A stretch of 64,000 nt of DNA from Erythrobacter sp. HL-111 (GCF_900105095.1 NZ_LT629743.1:496001-560000); one strand, 5' to 3'. Shown: positions 25,881-34,230, numbered from the stretch's first letter. Numbers and translations are program-made. The notes: generated from the letters alone by a model not told the origin.

Positions 25881-27185
25881 ATGGCCGATCCGGCCGACAA
25901 CCAGCCCCGCAGCGGGGACAATCGCCCCGCGCTCGCGCTGCACGTGCCCGAGCCGAAATCCCGGCCCGGCGATCCCGTCGATTTCTCGGAACTCGACATC
26001 GGCGAGGCGGGGGCGCAGCCCCGCCCGGACGAAGGGGCGCATCCGTCCGAGATGGCCGGGCTCGCCTACGACCTGATCCGGGTGCTGGGCGAGGATCACC
26101 GGGCGCACGGGCCGTGGGATCCCAAGCTCGATCCCGAGACGCTCCGCACCATGCTGCGCCACATGGCGATGACGCGGGCGTTCGACGAACGGATGTTCCG
26201 CGGCCAGCGGCAGGGCAAGACCAGCTTCTACATGAAGTGCACCGGCGAGGAAGCGACCAGCATCGCGACCTCGATGGCGCTGGCGAGCGACGACATGGTG
26301 TTCCCGAGCTATCGCCAGCAAGGCGTGCTGATCGCGCGCGGCTATCCCATGATCGAGATGATCAACCAGATCTATTCGAACAAGGCCGACAAGCTGAAGG
26401 GCCGCCAGCTGCCGATCATGTATTCGAGCCGGGAGCACAGCTTCTTCACCATCTCGGGCAACCTTGCGACCCAGACCCCGCAGGCGGTGGGCTGGGCGAT
26501 GGCGAGCGCGATCAAGGGCGACAGCCGGATCGCCGCGACCTTCGTGGGCGAGGGGTCCACCGCCGAGGGCGATTTCCACAGCGCGTGCACCTTCGCCACC
26601 GTCTACAATGCACCGGTTATCCTCAACGTCATCAACAACCAGTGGGCGATCTCGAGCTTCTCCGGCTTCGCCGGGGCGGAGCGGACGACCTTCGCGGCGC
26701 GCGCGCTCGGCTATGGCCTTGCGGGGCTGAGGGTCGACGGGAACGACGCGCTCGCGTGCTATGCGAGCCAGTTGTGGGCGGCGAACCGGGCGCGGGCGAA
26801 CAAGGGGCCGACGCTGATCGAATATTTCACCTACCGGGCGGAAGGCCATTCGACCTCGGACGACCCGTCGGGCTATCGCAGCGCGCAGGAGCGCGAGGAA
26901 TGGCCTCTCGGCGATCCGGTCAAGCGGCTGAAGGACCACCTCGTCGCGATCGGCGAATGGGACGAGGACCGCCACGCCGCGATGGACCGGGAATGCGCCG
27001 AACAGGTCAAGCAGACCACCAAGGAAGCCGAGAAGAACGGCATCCTCGGCCACGGCCTGCACCAGCCCTTCCGCACCATGTTCGAGGACGTGTTCGAGGA
27101 GCTGCCCTGGCATCTCAAGGAACAGGCCGAACAGGCTACGCGCGAGCGCATCAGGAAATTCGGCGAGAAAGGTCCCAACCGATGA
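25881..27185 (+). CDS. bkdA1: Branched-chain 2-oxoacid dehydrogenase E1 component, alpha subunit
   Basis: The 434-residue thiamine-diphosphate subunit that decarboxylates the 2-oxoacids of Val, Leu and Ile. The ThDP/Mg motif runs from GEGSTAEGDFHSA to NNQWAIS, and a phosphorylation-loop-like TYRAEGHSTSDDPSGYR region follows. The long N-terminal extension (about residues 1-85, Pro/Asp-rich) is typical of bacterial BCKDH E1 alpha and argues against pyruvate dehydrogenase. GGGAG upstream fixes ATG 25881. It overlaps the beta gene by four bases. Confidence 0.92.
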   Translation: MADPADNQPRSGDNRPALALHVPEPKSRPGDPVDFSELDIGEAGAQPRPDEGAHPSEMAGLAYDLIRVLGEDHRAHGPWDPKLDPETLRTMLRHMAMTRAFDERMFRGQRQGKTSFYMKCTGEEATSIATSMALASDDMVFPSYRQQGVLIARGYPMIEMINQIYSNKADKLKGRQLPIMYSSREHSFFTISGNLATQTPQAVGWAMASAIKGDSRIAATFVGEGSTAEGDFHSACTFATVYNAPVILNVINNQWAISSFSGFAGAERTTFAARALGYGLAGLRVDGNDALACYASQLWAANRARANKGPTLIEYFTYRAEGHSTSDDPSGYRSAQEREEWPLGDPVKRLKDHLVAIGEWDEDRHAAMDRECAEQVKQTTKEAEKNGILGHGLHQPFRTMFEDVFEELPWHLKEQAEQATRERIRKFGEKGPNR

Positions 27186-28237
27186 GCGCCGAGGCGAAGG
27201 ACGAAACCGGCTCGGTCACGGCCGAACGCCGGATCAACATGATCGAGGCGATCAACGAAGCGCTCGACATCATGCTCGAACGCGATCCCGACGTGATCGT
27301 GATGGGGGAGGACGTCGGCTATTTCGGCGGCGTGTTCCGCTGCACCGCGGGCCTGCAGGAAAAGCACGGCAAGACCCGCGTGTTCGACACGCCGATTTCC
27401 GAATGCGGGATCATCGGCGTCGCTGTCGGCATGGGCGCATACGGGCTGCGCCCCGTGCCGGAAATCCAGTTCGCCGACTACATCTATCCCGGCCTCGACC
27501 AGCTGATCTCGGAAGCCGCGCGGCTGCGCTATCGCTCGGCCGCCGAATACATCGCGCCGATGACGGTGCGCTCGCCCTTCGGCGGGGGCATCTTCGGCGG
27601 GCAGACCCATTCGCAGAGCCCCGAGAGCCTGTTCACCCATGTCTCGGGCCTAAAGACCGTGATCCCTTCGACGCCGTATGATGCCAAGGGCCTGCTGATC
27701 GCGGCGATCGAGGACAATGATCCCGTCATCTTCTTCGAGCCCAAGCGCATCTACAACGGGCCGTTCTCGGGCTTCTACGACCGCCCCGTGGAGCCGTGGA
27801 AGAACCACCCGCAGAGCGCCGTTCCCGAAGGCTATTACCGGATCCCGCTGGGCAAGGCGCGCAAGGTCGCCGAGGGCGAGGAGCTCACCATCCTCGCCTA
27901 TGGCACGATGGTCCATGTCGCCGAGGCCGTGGCCAGGGAGAAGGGCGTCGATGCCGACATCCTCGACCTGCGCACGCTTGTCCCGCTCGACATCGAGGCT
28001 GTGGAAAAGTCCGTGGAAAAGACGGGGAAATGTCTCATCGTCCACGAGGCCACCCGCACCTCCGGGTTCGGCGCGGAACTCTCCGCGCTCGTCACCGAAC
28101 GCTGTTTCTACCACCTCGAGGCGCCCGTCACCCGCGTGACCGGCTTCGACACGCCCTATCCCCACAGCCTCGAATGGGCCTATTTCCCCGGCCCCGTCCG
28201 CATCGGAGAGGCCATCGACAAGATCCTGAGCGAGTAG
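27182..28237 (+). CDS. bkdA2: Branched-chain 2-oxoacid dehydrogenase E1 component, beta subunit
   Basis: A 351-residue partner of the preceding subunit, completing the alpha2beta2 E1. Motifs include VIVMGEDVGYFGGVFR, FDTPISECGIIGVAVGMG, QFADYIYPGLDQLI and RSPFGGGIFGGQTHSQSPE, the ThDP pyrimidine-binding and E2-docking region. The C-terminal transketolase-like domain ends near residue 340. ATG 27182 overlaps the alpha stop. Seven bases separate it from the E2 gene. Confidence 0.93.
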   Translation: MSAEAKDETGSVTAERRINMIEAINEALDIMLERDPDVIVMGEDVGYFGGVFRCTAGLQEKHGKTRVFDTPISECGIIGVAVGMGAYGLRPVPEIQFADYIYPGLDQLISEAARLRYRSAAEYIAPMTVRSPFGGGIFGGQTHSQSPESLFTHVSGLKTVIPSTPYDAKGLLIAAIEDNDPVIFFEPKRIYNGPFSGFYDRPVEPWKNHPQSAVPEGYYRIPLGKARKVAEGEELTILAYGTMVHVAEAVAREKGVDADILDLRTLVPLDIEAVEKSVEKTGKCLIVHEATRTSGFGAELSALVTERCFYHLEAPVTRVTGFDTPYPHSLEWAYFPGPVRIGEAIDKILSE

Positions 28238-28244
28238 CGCGACC

Positions 28245-29582
28245 ATGGCGAAATTCACTTTCAACATGCCCGACGTGGGCGAAGGCGTGGCCGAGGCGGA
28301 GATCGTCGAATGGCACGTGAAGGCCGGCGACCTCGTCGAGGAGGACCAGCATCTCGTCGACGTGATGACCGACAAGGCGACGATCGACATCGAAAGCCCG
28401 GTGGCGGGCAAGGTGCTCGAGGTCGCTGGCGAAATCGGCGAGACGATCGCGGTCGGCGCGATGCTGCTGGTGATCGAGGTCGAGGGCGAGGCATCGGCGA
28501 ATGAGGCCGAGGCCGCTGCCGAACGGATCGAGGACGAGATGTCCGATGCGGACGGGGCGGACGCGGCGCCGGTGCCCGCGGCGGTCGCCGAGCGGATCGA
28601 GGTCGAGAACCCCGACGCCTCGGATGCCGACGACGCAATCGCCGCCGGCCCGAAGCCGGCGCCGGCTCCTTCTCCCGCACCAGCGCCGACGCCCGAGCCG
28701 AAGGCGGAAGCGAAGGTTCTCGCGTCCCCCGCCGTGCGCAAGCGTGCGAAGGACCTCGGCATCGACCTCGCCGAGGTCAGGCCTGCCGAGGACGGCCGCG
28801 TGCGCCACGGCGATCTCGACCAGTTCCTCGCCTACAATTCGCAGCGAGGCTTCTCCCCGGCGGGTGCGGTGCGCGCGGACGAGGAAATCAGGGTCATCGG
28901 CCTCAGGAAGCGCATCGCGCAGAACATGGCCGCATCCAAGCGCCACATCCCGCATTTCACCTATGTCGAGGAATGCGACGTCACCGCGCTGGAGGCGCTG
29001 CGCGCGGACCTCAACGCGAACCGCGGCAGTCGGCCCAAGCTGACGCTGCTGCCGCTCCTCATCACCGCCTTCTGCAGGCTGGTGCCCGACTTTCCCATGA
29101 TCAACGCCCGCTACGACGACGAGGCGGGCGTGGTGACGAGGGCCGGTTCGGTCCACCTGGGCATGGCGACGCAGACCGATGCGGGCCTCATGGTCCCCGT
29201 CATCCGCGACGCACAGGCGCGCAATCTCTGGCAGCTAGCCAGCGAGATCGCGCGCCTTGCCGAGGCGGCGCGCAATGGTTCGGCAAAGTCGGAGGAGCTT
29301 TCGGGCTCGACCCTGACCGTCACCTCGCTCGGGCCGCTGGGCGGCGTTGCCACCACGCCGGTCATCAACCGGCCCGAGGTCGCGATCATCGGCCCCAACC
29401 GGATCGTCGAGCGCCCGATGTTCGTCCCCGACGGACAGGGCGGGGAGAGAATCGAGAAGCGCAAGCTCATGAACATCTCGATTTCCTGCGATCACCGCGT
29501 GGTCGACGGATACGACGCGGCGCGCTTCGTCCAGGAGGTGAAGCGGTTGATCGAGACCCCGGTCCTGCTGCTCCAGGACTGA
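28245..29582 (+). CDS. bkdB: Dihydrolipoamide branched-chain acyltransferase (E2)
   Basis: A 445-residue core enzyme. The lipoyl domain spans residues 1-76 with Lys44 in MTDKATIDI. An acidic Ala/Pro linker follows, then a peripheral subunit-binding domain (SPAVRKRAKDLGIDL, about residues 160-195). The catalytic acyltransferase domain ends in SCDHRVVDGYDAARF with the active-site His and Asp. It moves the acyl group from E1 to CoA. Only one lipoyl domain is present. The E3 dihydrolipoamide dehydrogenase is not in this window and may be shared with other complexes. Confidence 0.93.
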   Translation: MAKFTFNMPDVGEGVAEAEIVEWHVKAGDLVEEDQHLVDVMTDKATIDIESPVAGKVLEVAGEIGETIAVGAMLLVIEVEGEASANEAEAAAERIEDEMSDADGADAAPVPAAVAERIEVENPDASDADDAIAAGPKPAPAPSPAPAPTPEPKAEAKVLASPAVRKRAKDLGIDLAEVRPAEDGRVRHGDLDQFLAYNSQRGFSPAGAVRADEEIRVIGLRKRIAQNMAASKRHIPHFTYVEECDVTALEALRADLNANRGSRPKLTLLPLLITAFCRLVPDFPMINARYDDEAGVVTRAGSVHLGMATQTDAGLMVPVIRDAQARNLWQLASEIARLAEAARNGSAKSEELSGSTLTVTSLGPLGGVATTPVINRPEVAIIGPNRIVERPMFVPDGQGGERIEKRKLMNISISCDHRVVDGYDAARFVQEVKRLIETPVLLLQD

Positions 29583-29617
29583 GGCGAAAAAAAGCGCCGG
29601 CGGGCGGCGGGAGAGCG

Positions 29618-29646
29618 TTGACAGCCTTCCGCGCCGGGCCTAATGG
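29618..29646 (+). promoter_or_regulatory. Sigma-70 promoter of tRNA-Asp
   Basis: A consensus TTGACA (29618-29623), a 17-bp spacer, then TAATGG (29641-29646). Predicted start near 29653, 47 bases before the mature tRNA. Confidence 0.75.
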
Positions 29647-29699
29647 CGCTGCTCCTCTACCGGCACAGACCCTGCCGGGGCGGACAAAACCACCCATGC

Positions 29700-29776
<77 letters not shown>

Positions 29777-29812
29777 CTTTCCCACATCATCGGTGAAGTC
29801 GGCGCTGGCTTC

Positions 29813-29858
29813 CTTGCGGGCGGTCAGCGCGGCCTCTTGCGGGCGGTCAGCGCGGCCT
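29813..29858. repeat. 23-bp perfect tandem duplication at the 3' end of the DUF2842 gene
   Basis: The unit CTTGCGGGCGGTCAGCGCGG plus CCT occurs twice, back to back, at 29813-29835 and 29836-29858. The DUF2842 stop codon falls inside the second copy, so the outer copy repeats the gene's last codons without being translated. Confidence 0.9.
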
Positions 29859-30113
29859 GTCGTCGGGATCGGGAAGCGGATCGGGCGCGCTCCAGCGGCC
29901 GGTTTCCATCCAGATCAGGAAGCGCCGCAGCGGCAGCAGCCAGATCACCCCGAGCACGAGATAGACCATCGTCTGCGCCCAGCCCGGCCACCTTCCGATG
30001 AGGTCGGGCGCAAAGCGGGCGACCGCGATCGCGTAGGCCATCAGCGCGAGGAACAGGGTGATGATCCCGACCGGAATCCGCCAGGTCGGGGTTTCTCGCA
30101 TGGGGTTGCTCAT
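29847..30113 (-). CDS. DUF2842 domain membrane protein
   Basis: An 88-residue protein with two transmembrane helices (about residues 12-33 and 45-65, the second in TMVYLVLGVIWLLPLRRFLIWME) and a Pro/Asp-rich tail. Length and the short loop between helices match the alphaproteobacterial DUF2842 family, whose function is unknown. It lies ten bases downstream of the cyclo-ligase gene on the same strand and is probably co-transcribed with it. Its last codons lie in a 23-bp tandem duplication. Confidence 0.85.
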   Translation of the reverse strand: MSNPMRETPTWRIPVGIITLFLALMAYAIAVARFAPDLIGRWPGWAQTMVYLVLGVIWLLPLRRFLIWMETGRWSAPDPLPDPDDRPR

Positions 30114-30123
30114 TGCAATTCCG

Positions 30124-30711
30124 TCATTGTCTCGGGGCTCGATAGATCCGGGTCGGCGTCACCACCGCATCGAGCCGCGCATCGTGCGGTTCGAGCGGCA
30201 GGGCCGAGGGAGGCTCGATCAGCTGCGCGTCCCATGCGAGCCCAATCGTCAGCCGCCCGGGATGTTCCGCAAGCCAGCGATCGTAATGCCCGCCGCCCTG
30301 GCCGAGCCGCTCGCAGGTCTCGGTGAAGCCGACCAGCGGCAGGAACAGCACGTCCGGGACCAGCTCCTCCGGCTCGCCCGCAGGCTGGCGCAGGCCGAAC
30401 GGACCGGGCACGAGATCGCTCGCGCCGAAGGGATCGGTGTGGGCGCGGAAGGTCATCGGGGCCGTGCGCGTGGCGAAATGGGGAAGGGCGACCCGGTGCC
30501 CGCGCTCCGCGAAGAAGCCGGCATAGGCCGAAGCGGGGGCCTCGTGGCGGCTCGCATGGTACAGGCCGATGACCGCGCCGGGCTCGATCAGGTCGAGCAC
30601 GGGCGCAGGCGGGCGATGGAAGAGCAGCGCGCGAATGCGATCGGGCTGCGCCTCGACATGCAGTCGGCGCAGCGCCCTCAGCTGTTGGCGAAGTTCGGAC
30701 TTGGTCGGCAC
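30124..30711 (-). CDS. 5-formyltetrahydrofolate cyclo-ligase
   Basis: A 195-residue ATP-dependent enzyme that recycles 5-formyl-THF to 5,10-methenyl-THF. The family's ATP and folate motif appears as LPLVGFTETCERLGQGGGHYDRWLAEH. I place the start at GTG 30711, giving PTKSELRQQLRALRR, because translation further upstream runs into repeat DNA; no in-frame ATG lies near. GGGAG lies about 15 bases before the GTG, a little far. The gene follows zapA and 6S RNA, the standard proteobacterial ssrS-fau order, but with a repeat locus inserted between. Confidence 0.88.
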   Translation of the reverse strand: MPTKSELRQQLRALRRLHVEAQPDRIRALLFHRPPAPVLDLIEPGAVIGLYHASRHEAPASAYAGFFAERGHRVALPHFATRTAPMTFRAHTDPFGASDLVPGPFGLRQPAGEPEELVPDVLFLPLVGFTETCERLGQGGGHYDRWLAEHPGRLTIGLAWDAQLIEPPSALPLEPHDARLDAVVTPTRIYRAPRQ

Positions 30712-30758
30712 GACGAAGGCTTGCCCGCTCCCTACAACGATAAGCGGGCGCGATGAAC

Positions 30759-30825
30759 GGCCCGCAGGGCCGCAAGGGCGACCGCCCCCCGCAGCGACGC
30801 GTCCGCAGGGGCACGTGAGCGAGGA
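30759..30825 (+). repeat. Dispersed hairpin repeat, copy A
   Basis: A 67-bp element beginning GGCCCGCAGGGCCGCAAGGG and ending GTGAGCGAGGA. The first 13 bases fold into GGCCC-GCA-GGGCC, and a second imperfect hairpin lies around 30796-30816. It aligns along its whole length with the opposite-strand sequence at 42856-42923, with compensating changes in the first stem. It lies in the leader between 6S RNA and the cyclo-ligase gene, antisense to that transcript. Confidence 0.7.
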
Positions 30826-30845
30826 TTTCTTCCAGACAAACAACC

Positions 30846-30987
30846 CCCTCAAGCAGCGAAGCGGCAGGGCAGACGACAACGCCCTCAAGCAGCGAAGCGG
30901 TAGGGCAGACGACAACGCCCTCAACCAGCCAAGCGGCAGGGCAGACGAACGCCCTCACGCAGCGAAGCGGCAGGGCAGAGGGCAACG
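30846..30987. repeat. Four-copy tandem repeat (36-bp unit)
   Basis: Units at 30846-30881, 30882-30917, 30918-30951 (two bases shorter) and 30952-30987. Each reads CCCTCAAGCAGCGAAGCGGC then AGGGCAGACGACAACG with few changes. The first two differ at one base. There are no spacers, so it is not a CRISPR array. It lies between 6S RNA and the cyclo-ligase gene. Confidence 0.93.
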
Positions 30988-31022
30988 TGACGGAACCACC
31001 ATGGGTCGTTGCCGGGAAATCC

Positions 31023-31168
31023 TCTGACGCCTCGACGTCAGGTGGGCGCCGTTTACCCAGGCCCCCGGGACGAACCCGTGAACCCGGGCAGGGACAGCTC
31101 CCATGGATTGCTTATAGCCTCAGGGATATTCGATCGGCTCGTGCCGGGCAGTCCCGCCACTTCCCTAT
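31023..31168 (-). ncRNA. ssrS: 6S RNA (SsrS), ends approximate
   Basis: The small RNA that mimics an open promoter and sequesters sigma-70 RNA polymerase. It begins directly after the zapA stop. The 5' part GGCGGGACTGCCCGGCACGA then GCCGATCGAATATC resembles the E. coli GCGGGCCAGUCCCCUGAGCCGAUAUUUC region in layout. The 3' part GGGTTCACGGGTTCGTCCCG resembles its GGGUUCAAGGGUUACAGCC. Segments of the two ends can pair (GGCGGGAC with GTCCCG...GCC). A hairpin CTGACG-TCGAGG-CGTCAG at 31024-31041 closes the 3' side. The position between zapA and 5-formyl-THF cyclo-ligase is the conserved one. Exact ends need a covariance model. Confidence 0.7.
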
Positions 31169-31678
31169 CTATGCCGGGGCAGGGCCGGCTTCAAGCCTGT
31201 CCGCATCGGGCGCGGCGAGCGTGTCGGCGGCGCGTTCGAGCCGCGTGGCAAGGTTTTCGAGCGCGCCCGCGATGCGCTCCGCCTCGCCGGTCTCGGGCGC
31301 ACCGAAGAGATCGTGCTGGTGGCGCGCCGCATCGCGCATGGCGGCAAGCTCCCCTTTGAGCGCCGCCACCTCCGCACGCGCGCGCGCCTCGGCTCGGCGC
31401 AACGTTTCGAGCTCGGCTTCGAGCGCGTCGCGCGCGCCGTCGCGTCGATCGCGGTCGAATTCGGCGCGGGCTGCCTTCTCGCGTGCCTCGGCCAGTTCGT
31501 CGGCAAGGAAGAGCGCGGCGAAAAGCAGGTTCTGCGCCTCGAGCGCCCCGCGCGCCTTGCCGAGCGCGGCGTATTTCTCGGCGACGATCGCCCCCAGCTT
31601 TTCGACCGCCGCTTCCTCGCCCGGGGCGCAGGCGACCTGATAGCTGCGCGGGCCGATGGTGAGCGTGACGGTGCTCAC
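31169..31678 (-). CDS. zapA: Cell division protein ZapA (extended)
   Basis: A 169-residue protein whose first 55 residues match ZapA, the FtsZ-bundling factor: TVTLTIGPRSYQVACAPGEE, then KYAALGKARGALEAQNLLFAALFLADEL. The remainder is a long Ala/Glu/Arg coiled coil with a DLFGAPE break, making it longer than the roughly 109-residue E. coli protein. It would act at the Z-ring in the cytoplasm. It lies 22 bases after a second small coiled-coil gene and directly before 6S RNA on the same strand. Confidence 0.88.
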   Translation of the reverse strand: MSTVTLTIGPRSYQVACAPGEEAAVEKLGAIVAEKYAALGKARGALEAQNLLFAALFLADELAEAREKAARAEFDRDRRDGARDALEAELETLRRAEARARAEVAALKGELAAMRDAARHQHDLFGAPETGEAERIAGALENLATRLERAADTLAAPDADRLEAGPAPA

Positions 31679-31700
31679 GCGATTTCCCGCCGGCCTGCGC

Positions 31701-31907
31701 TCATTCCTCGAGCTCCGCGATCAGCGCGTCGAGATCGCGCAGCGTGTCGGCCACTTCCTCGCGCAGCTTCTCGTGGCTGTCGACGAGGGCGAGGACGCGG
31801 GCGGAATTCTCGGGCGGCGGGGCGGGGGCGGCAGGGCGAGCGGTTTCGAGCCGCGCCAGCGCGGCCTCGATGCGCGTGATCGCCTGCTCGATCCGGCCCG
31901 CCGTCAT
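31701..31907 (-). CDS. Small coiled-coil protein of unknown function
   Basis: A 68-residue, almost fully helical product (MTAGRIEQAITRIEAALARL, an Ala/Pro hinge, then HEKLREEVADTLRDLDALIAELEE). Heptad-like Leu, Ile and Ala spacing suggests a coiled coil. I do not recognise the family. Its place upstream of zapA on the same strand suggests a role with the division ring, perhaps like ZapB, but that is only context. Start chosen at ATG 31907, where the helical pattern begins; the frame upstream is low-complexity. Confidence 0.7.
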   Translation of the reverse strand: MTAGRIEQAITRIEAALARLETARPAAPAPPPENSARVLALVDSHEKLREEVADTLRDLDALIAELEE

Positions 31908-32221
31908 GGTTTCCGAATTATCAACAAAGACGAGACCGCGCAAAGCCTTGGGCGGGCCTGTTGATAAGTGTTCGGGGACAAGCCCCGCGCGCGGGCACCG
32001 ACCGGGCCGACCGGGTGCGAGGCGGACCCGCCAGCCGCCTGCGCGGGCGGCTTGAGCCATGTGCTTGACCTTGCGGGAAGGCTCGGCAATGGCAGCGCGC
32101 AATCTCGACGAGGGATCGAATCGCCCGGCCTTACCCGGGGCAGGGCGGGCGACACGGGCGAACGGGGCGTGCCCGCGATCCCCCCCCAATCCAGCGGCGC
32201 CAGCAGGAGGCTTACCCCGCG
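31908..32221. other. 314-bp divergent intergenic region before tkt
   Basis: No gene is convincing here. It holds an inverted pair TTATCAACA (31918-31926) and TGTTGATAA (31959-31967), each one base off the DnaA box. Next come a CGGGG-ACAAG-CCCCG hairpin (31973-31987), a direct CCGACCGGG doublet (about 32008-32025) and a GC hairpin near 32034-32052. It must contain the promoters of tkt and of the small coiled-coil gene. GCAGGAGG lies 15 bases before the tkt ATG. Confidence 0.6.
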
Positions 32222-34213
32222 ATGACGACAGACACTGCCCGGCTCCAGCGCATGGCGAACGCGATCCGCGCGCTTTCGATGGACGCGGTCCAGGCCGCCA
32301 ATTCGGGCCACCCCGGAATGCCGATGGGCATGGCCGATGTCGCGACCGTCCTGTTCGACCGTCATGTCAAGTTCGACCCCGCGCGCCCCGACTGGCCCGA
32401 TCGCGACCGCTTCGTGCTGTCGGCGGGCCATGGCTCGATGCTGGTCTATGCGCTGCTTCACCTGACCGGCCATGCCCGGCCGACGATCGACGACATCCGC
32501 AATTTCCGCCAGCTGGGCAGCCCGTGCGCGGGCCATCCCGAAAACTTCCTGCTCGAAGCGATCGAATGCACCACCGGCCCGCTCGGCCAGGGGCTCGCGA
32601 TGGCGGTGGGCATGGCGATCGCGGAGCGGCATCTCAACGCCGTGTTCGGCGACGACCTCGTCGATCACCGGACCTGGGTGATCGCGGGCGACGGCTGCCT
32701 GATGGAAGGCATCAACCACGAGGCCATCGGGCTTGCGGGCCATCTCCATCTCGGCAAGCTGATCGTGCTGTGGGACGACAACCGCATCACCATCGACGGG
32801 GCGACCGACCTGTCGACCTCGGAGGACATCAAGGCACGCTACGAGGCGACCGGGTGGCACGTGGTCGAATGCGACGGGCACGATTTCGACGACATCGACC
32901 GCGCCATTACCGAAGCGAAGGAGGCGGGCCGCCCCTCGCTCGTCGCCTGCCGCACCGTGATCGGCAAGGGCTCGCCCAACAAGCAGGGCACCGCCGCGAC
33001 CCACGGCGCCCCCCTCGGCGCGCAGGAAATCGCCGCCACGCGCGAGATGCTGGGCTGGGAACACGAACCCTTCGAACTCCCGCAGGACGTGCTGACCGAC
33101 TGGCGCCGCACGGCGGATGCGGGCCGCATGGCGCTGGGCGACTGGGAACTGCGCCTGCAGCAAAGCGATGACCGAGCCGAATTTGAACGGCGCATGGCGG
33201 GCAGGCTGCCCGAAACGGGCGTGTTCGAGCAGCACATCGCGCAGCTCGTCGCCGATCCGCAGGGCGTCGCGACCCGCAAGGCGAGCGAGATGGCGCTCGA
33301 GGTGATCAACCCGGCCGTGCCCGAACTGATCGGCGGGAGCGCGGACCTCACCGGGTCGAACAACACCAAGGCGGGCGGCATCGCTCCCTTCACCGCCGAC
33401 GATCCATCGGGCCGGTACATCTATTACGGCATCCGCGAATTCGGCATGGCTGCGGCGATGAACGGCATGGCGCTGCATGGCGGGGTGATTCCCTATGGCG
33501 GGACCTTCCTCGTCTTCACCGACTATGCCCGCGGGGCGATCCGCCTCTCCGCCCTGCAGCAGGCGCGCGTGATCTACGTCATGACGCATGACAGCATCGG
33601 CCTGGGCGAGGACGGGCCGACCCATCAGCCGATCGAGCACCTCGCCAGCCTGCGGGCGATCCCGAACCTCCTCGTGATGCGCCCGGCCGATGCGGTCGAG
33701 ACCGCCGAGTGCTGGCAGGTCGCGCTCGCCCAGCAGGATCGGCCGACCGTGCTCGCCCTGTCTCGCCAGGGGCTGCGCCCGTTGCGGGTGGATGCGCGCG
33801 AGGACAATCCCTGCGCGCGCGGCGGCTACCGGGTGCGCGAGGCGACGAACTCCAGGAAGGTCGTGATCCTCGCCAGCGGTTCGGAGGTCGCGCTCGCGAT
33901 CGATGCGGCCGACGCGCTCGAGGCCGAGGGGCTGGGGGTCGATGTCGTCTCGATGGTTTCGACCGAATTGTTCGACGAACAGGCGGAGGAATACCGCGCC
34001 GGGCTCCTTCCCGACGATGCGCTTATCGTCAGCCTCGAGGCGGCGAGCACGTTCGGCTGGGAACGCTACACCTCGAACCGCGCCTTCCCGCGCGGGCTGA
34101 CTCTCGGCCTCGACCGGTTCGGCGCGTCCGCCCCGGCCAAGGACCTGTTCGAGCATTTCGGCTTCACCGCCGAGCGGGTCGCCTCCGCGATCAGCGAAAA
34201 ACTCAACGGATAA
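32222..34213 (+). CDS. tkt: Transketolase
   Basis: A 663-residue ThDP enzyme that moves two-carbon ketol units in the pentose-phosphate pathway. Motifs: AANSGHPGMPMGMADVA at the N terminus, the ThDP-binding GDGCLMEGINHEA with WDDNRITIDG, GIREFGMAAAMNGMALHGG in the pyrimidine domain, and HDSIGLGEDGPTHQPIEHL. Length and motifs fit bacterial Tkt. It heads a cluster with gap and pgk, 17 bases upstream of gap. Confidence 0.97.
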   Translation: MTTDTARLQRMANAIRALSMDAVQAANSGHPGMPMGMADVATVLFDRHVKFDPARPDWPDRDRFVLSAGHGSMLVYALLHLTGHARPTIDDIRNFRQLGSPCAGHPENFLLEAIECTTGPLGQGLAMAVGMAIAERHLNAVFGDDLVDHRTWVIAGDGCLMEGINHEAIGLAGHLHLGKLIVLWDDNRITIDGATDLSTSEDIKARYEATGWHVVECDGHDFDDIDRAITEAKEAGRPSLVACRTVIGKGSPNKQGTAATHGAPLGAQEIAATREMLGWEHEPFELPQDVLTDWRRTADAGRMALGDWELRLQQSDDRAEFERRMAGRLPETGVFEQHIAQLVADPQGVATRKASEMALEVINPAVPELIGGSADLTGSNNTKAGGIAPFTADDPSGRYIYYGIREFGMAAAMNGMALHGGVIPYGGTFLVFTDYARGAIRLSALQQARVIYVMTHDSIGLGEDGPTHQPIEHLASLRAIPNLLVMRPADAVETAECWQVALAQQDRPTVLALSRQGLRPLRVDAREDNPCARGGYRVREATNSRKVVILASGSEVALAIDAADALEAEGLGVDVVSMVSTELFDEQAEEYRAGLLPDDALIVSLEAASTFGWERYTSNRAFPRGLTLGLDRFGASAPAKDLFEHFGFTAERVASAISEKLNG

Positions 34214-34230
34214 GCAGGAGTTTCAAGGAT

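Noticed and set aside
25443..27113. A 556-codon minus-strand frame opposite thyA and E1 alpha
   Set aside because: Antisense shadow; both sense genes carry complete catalytic motifs.
30110..30985. Minus-strand protein reading through the 36-bp repeats
   Set aside because: It overlaps the cyclo-ligase gene out of frame and its sequence is Cys/Arg-rich without a fold; the cyclo-ligase reading is clearly the coding one.
30846..30987. CRISPR array
   Set aside because: The units are contiguous with no spacers and no cas genes are present; it is a simple tandem repeat.
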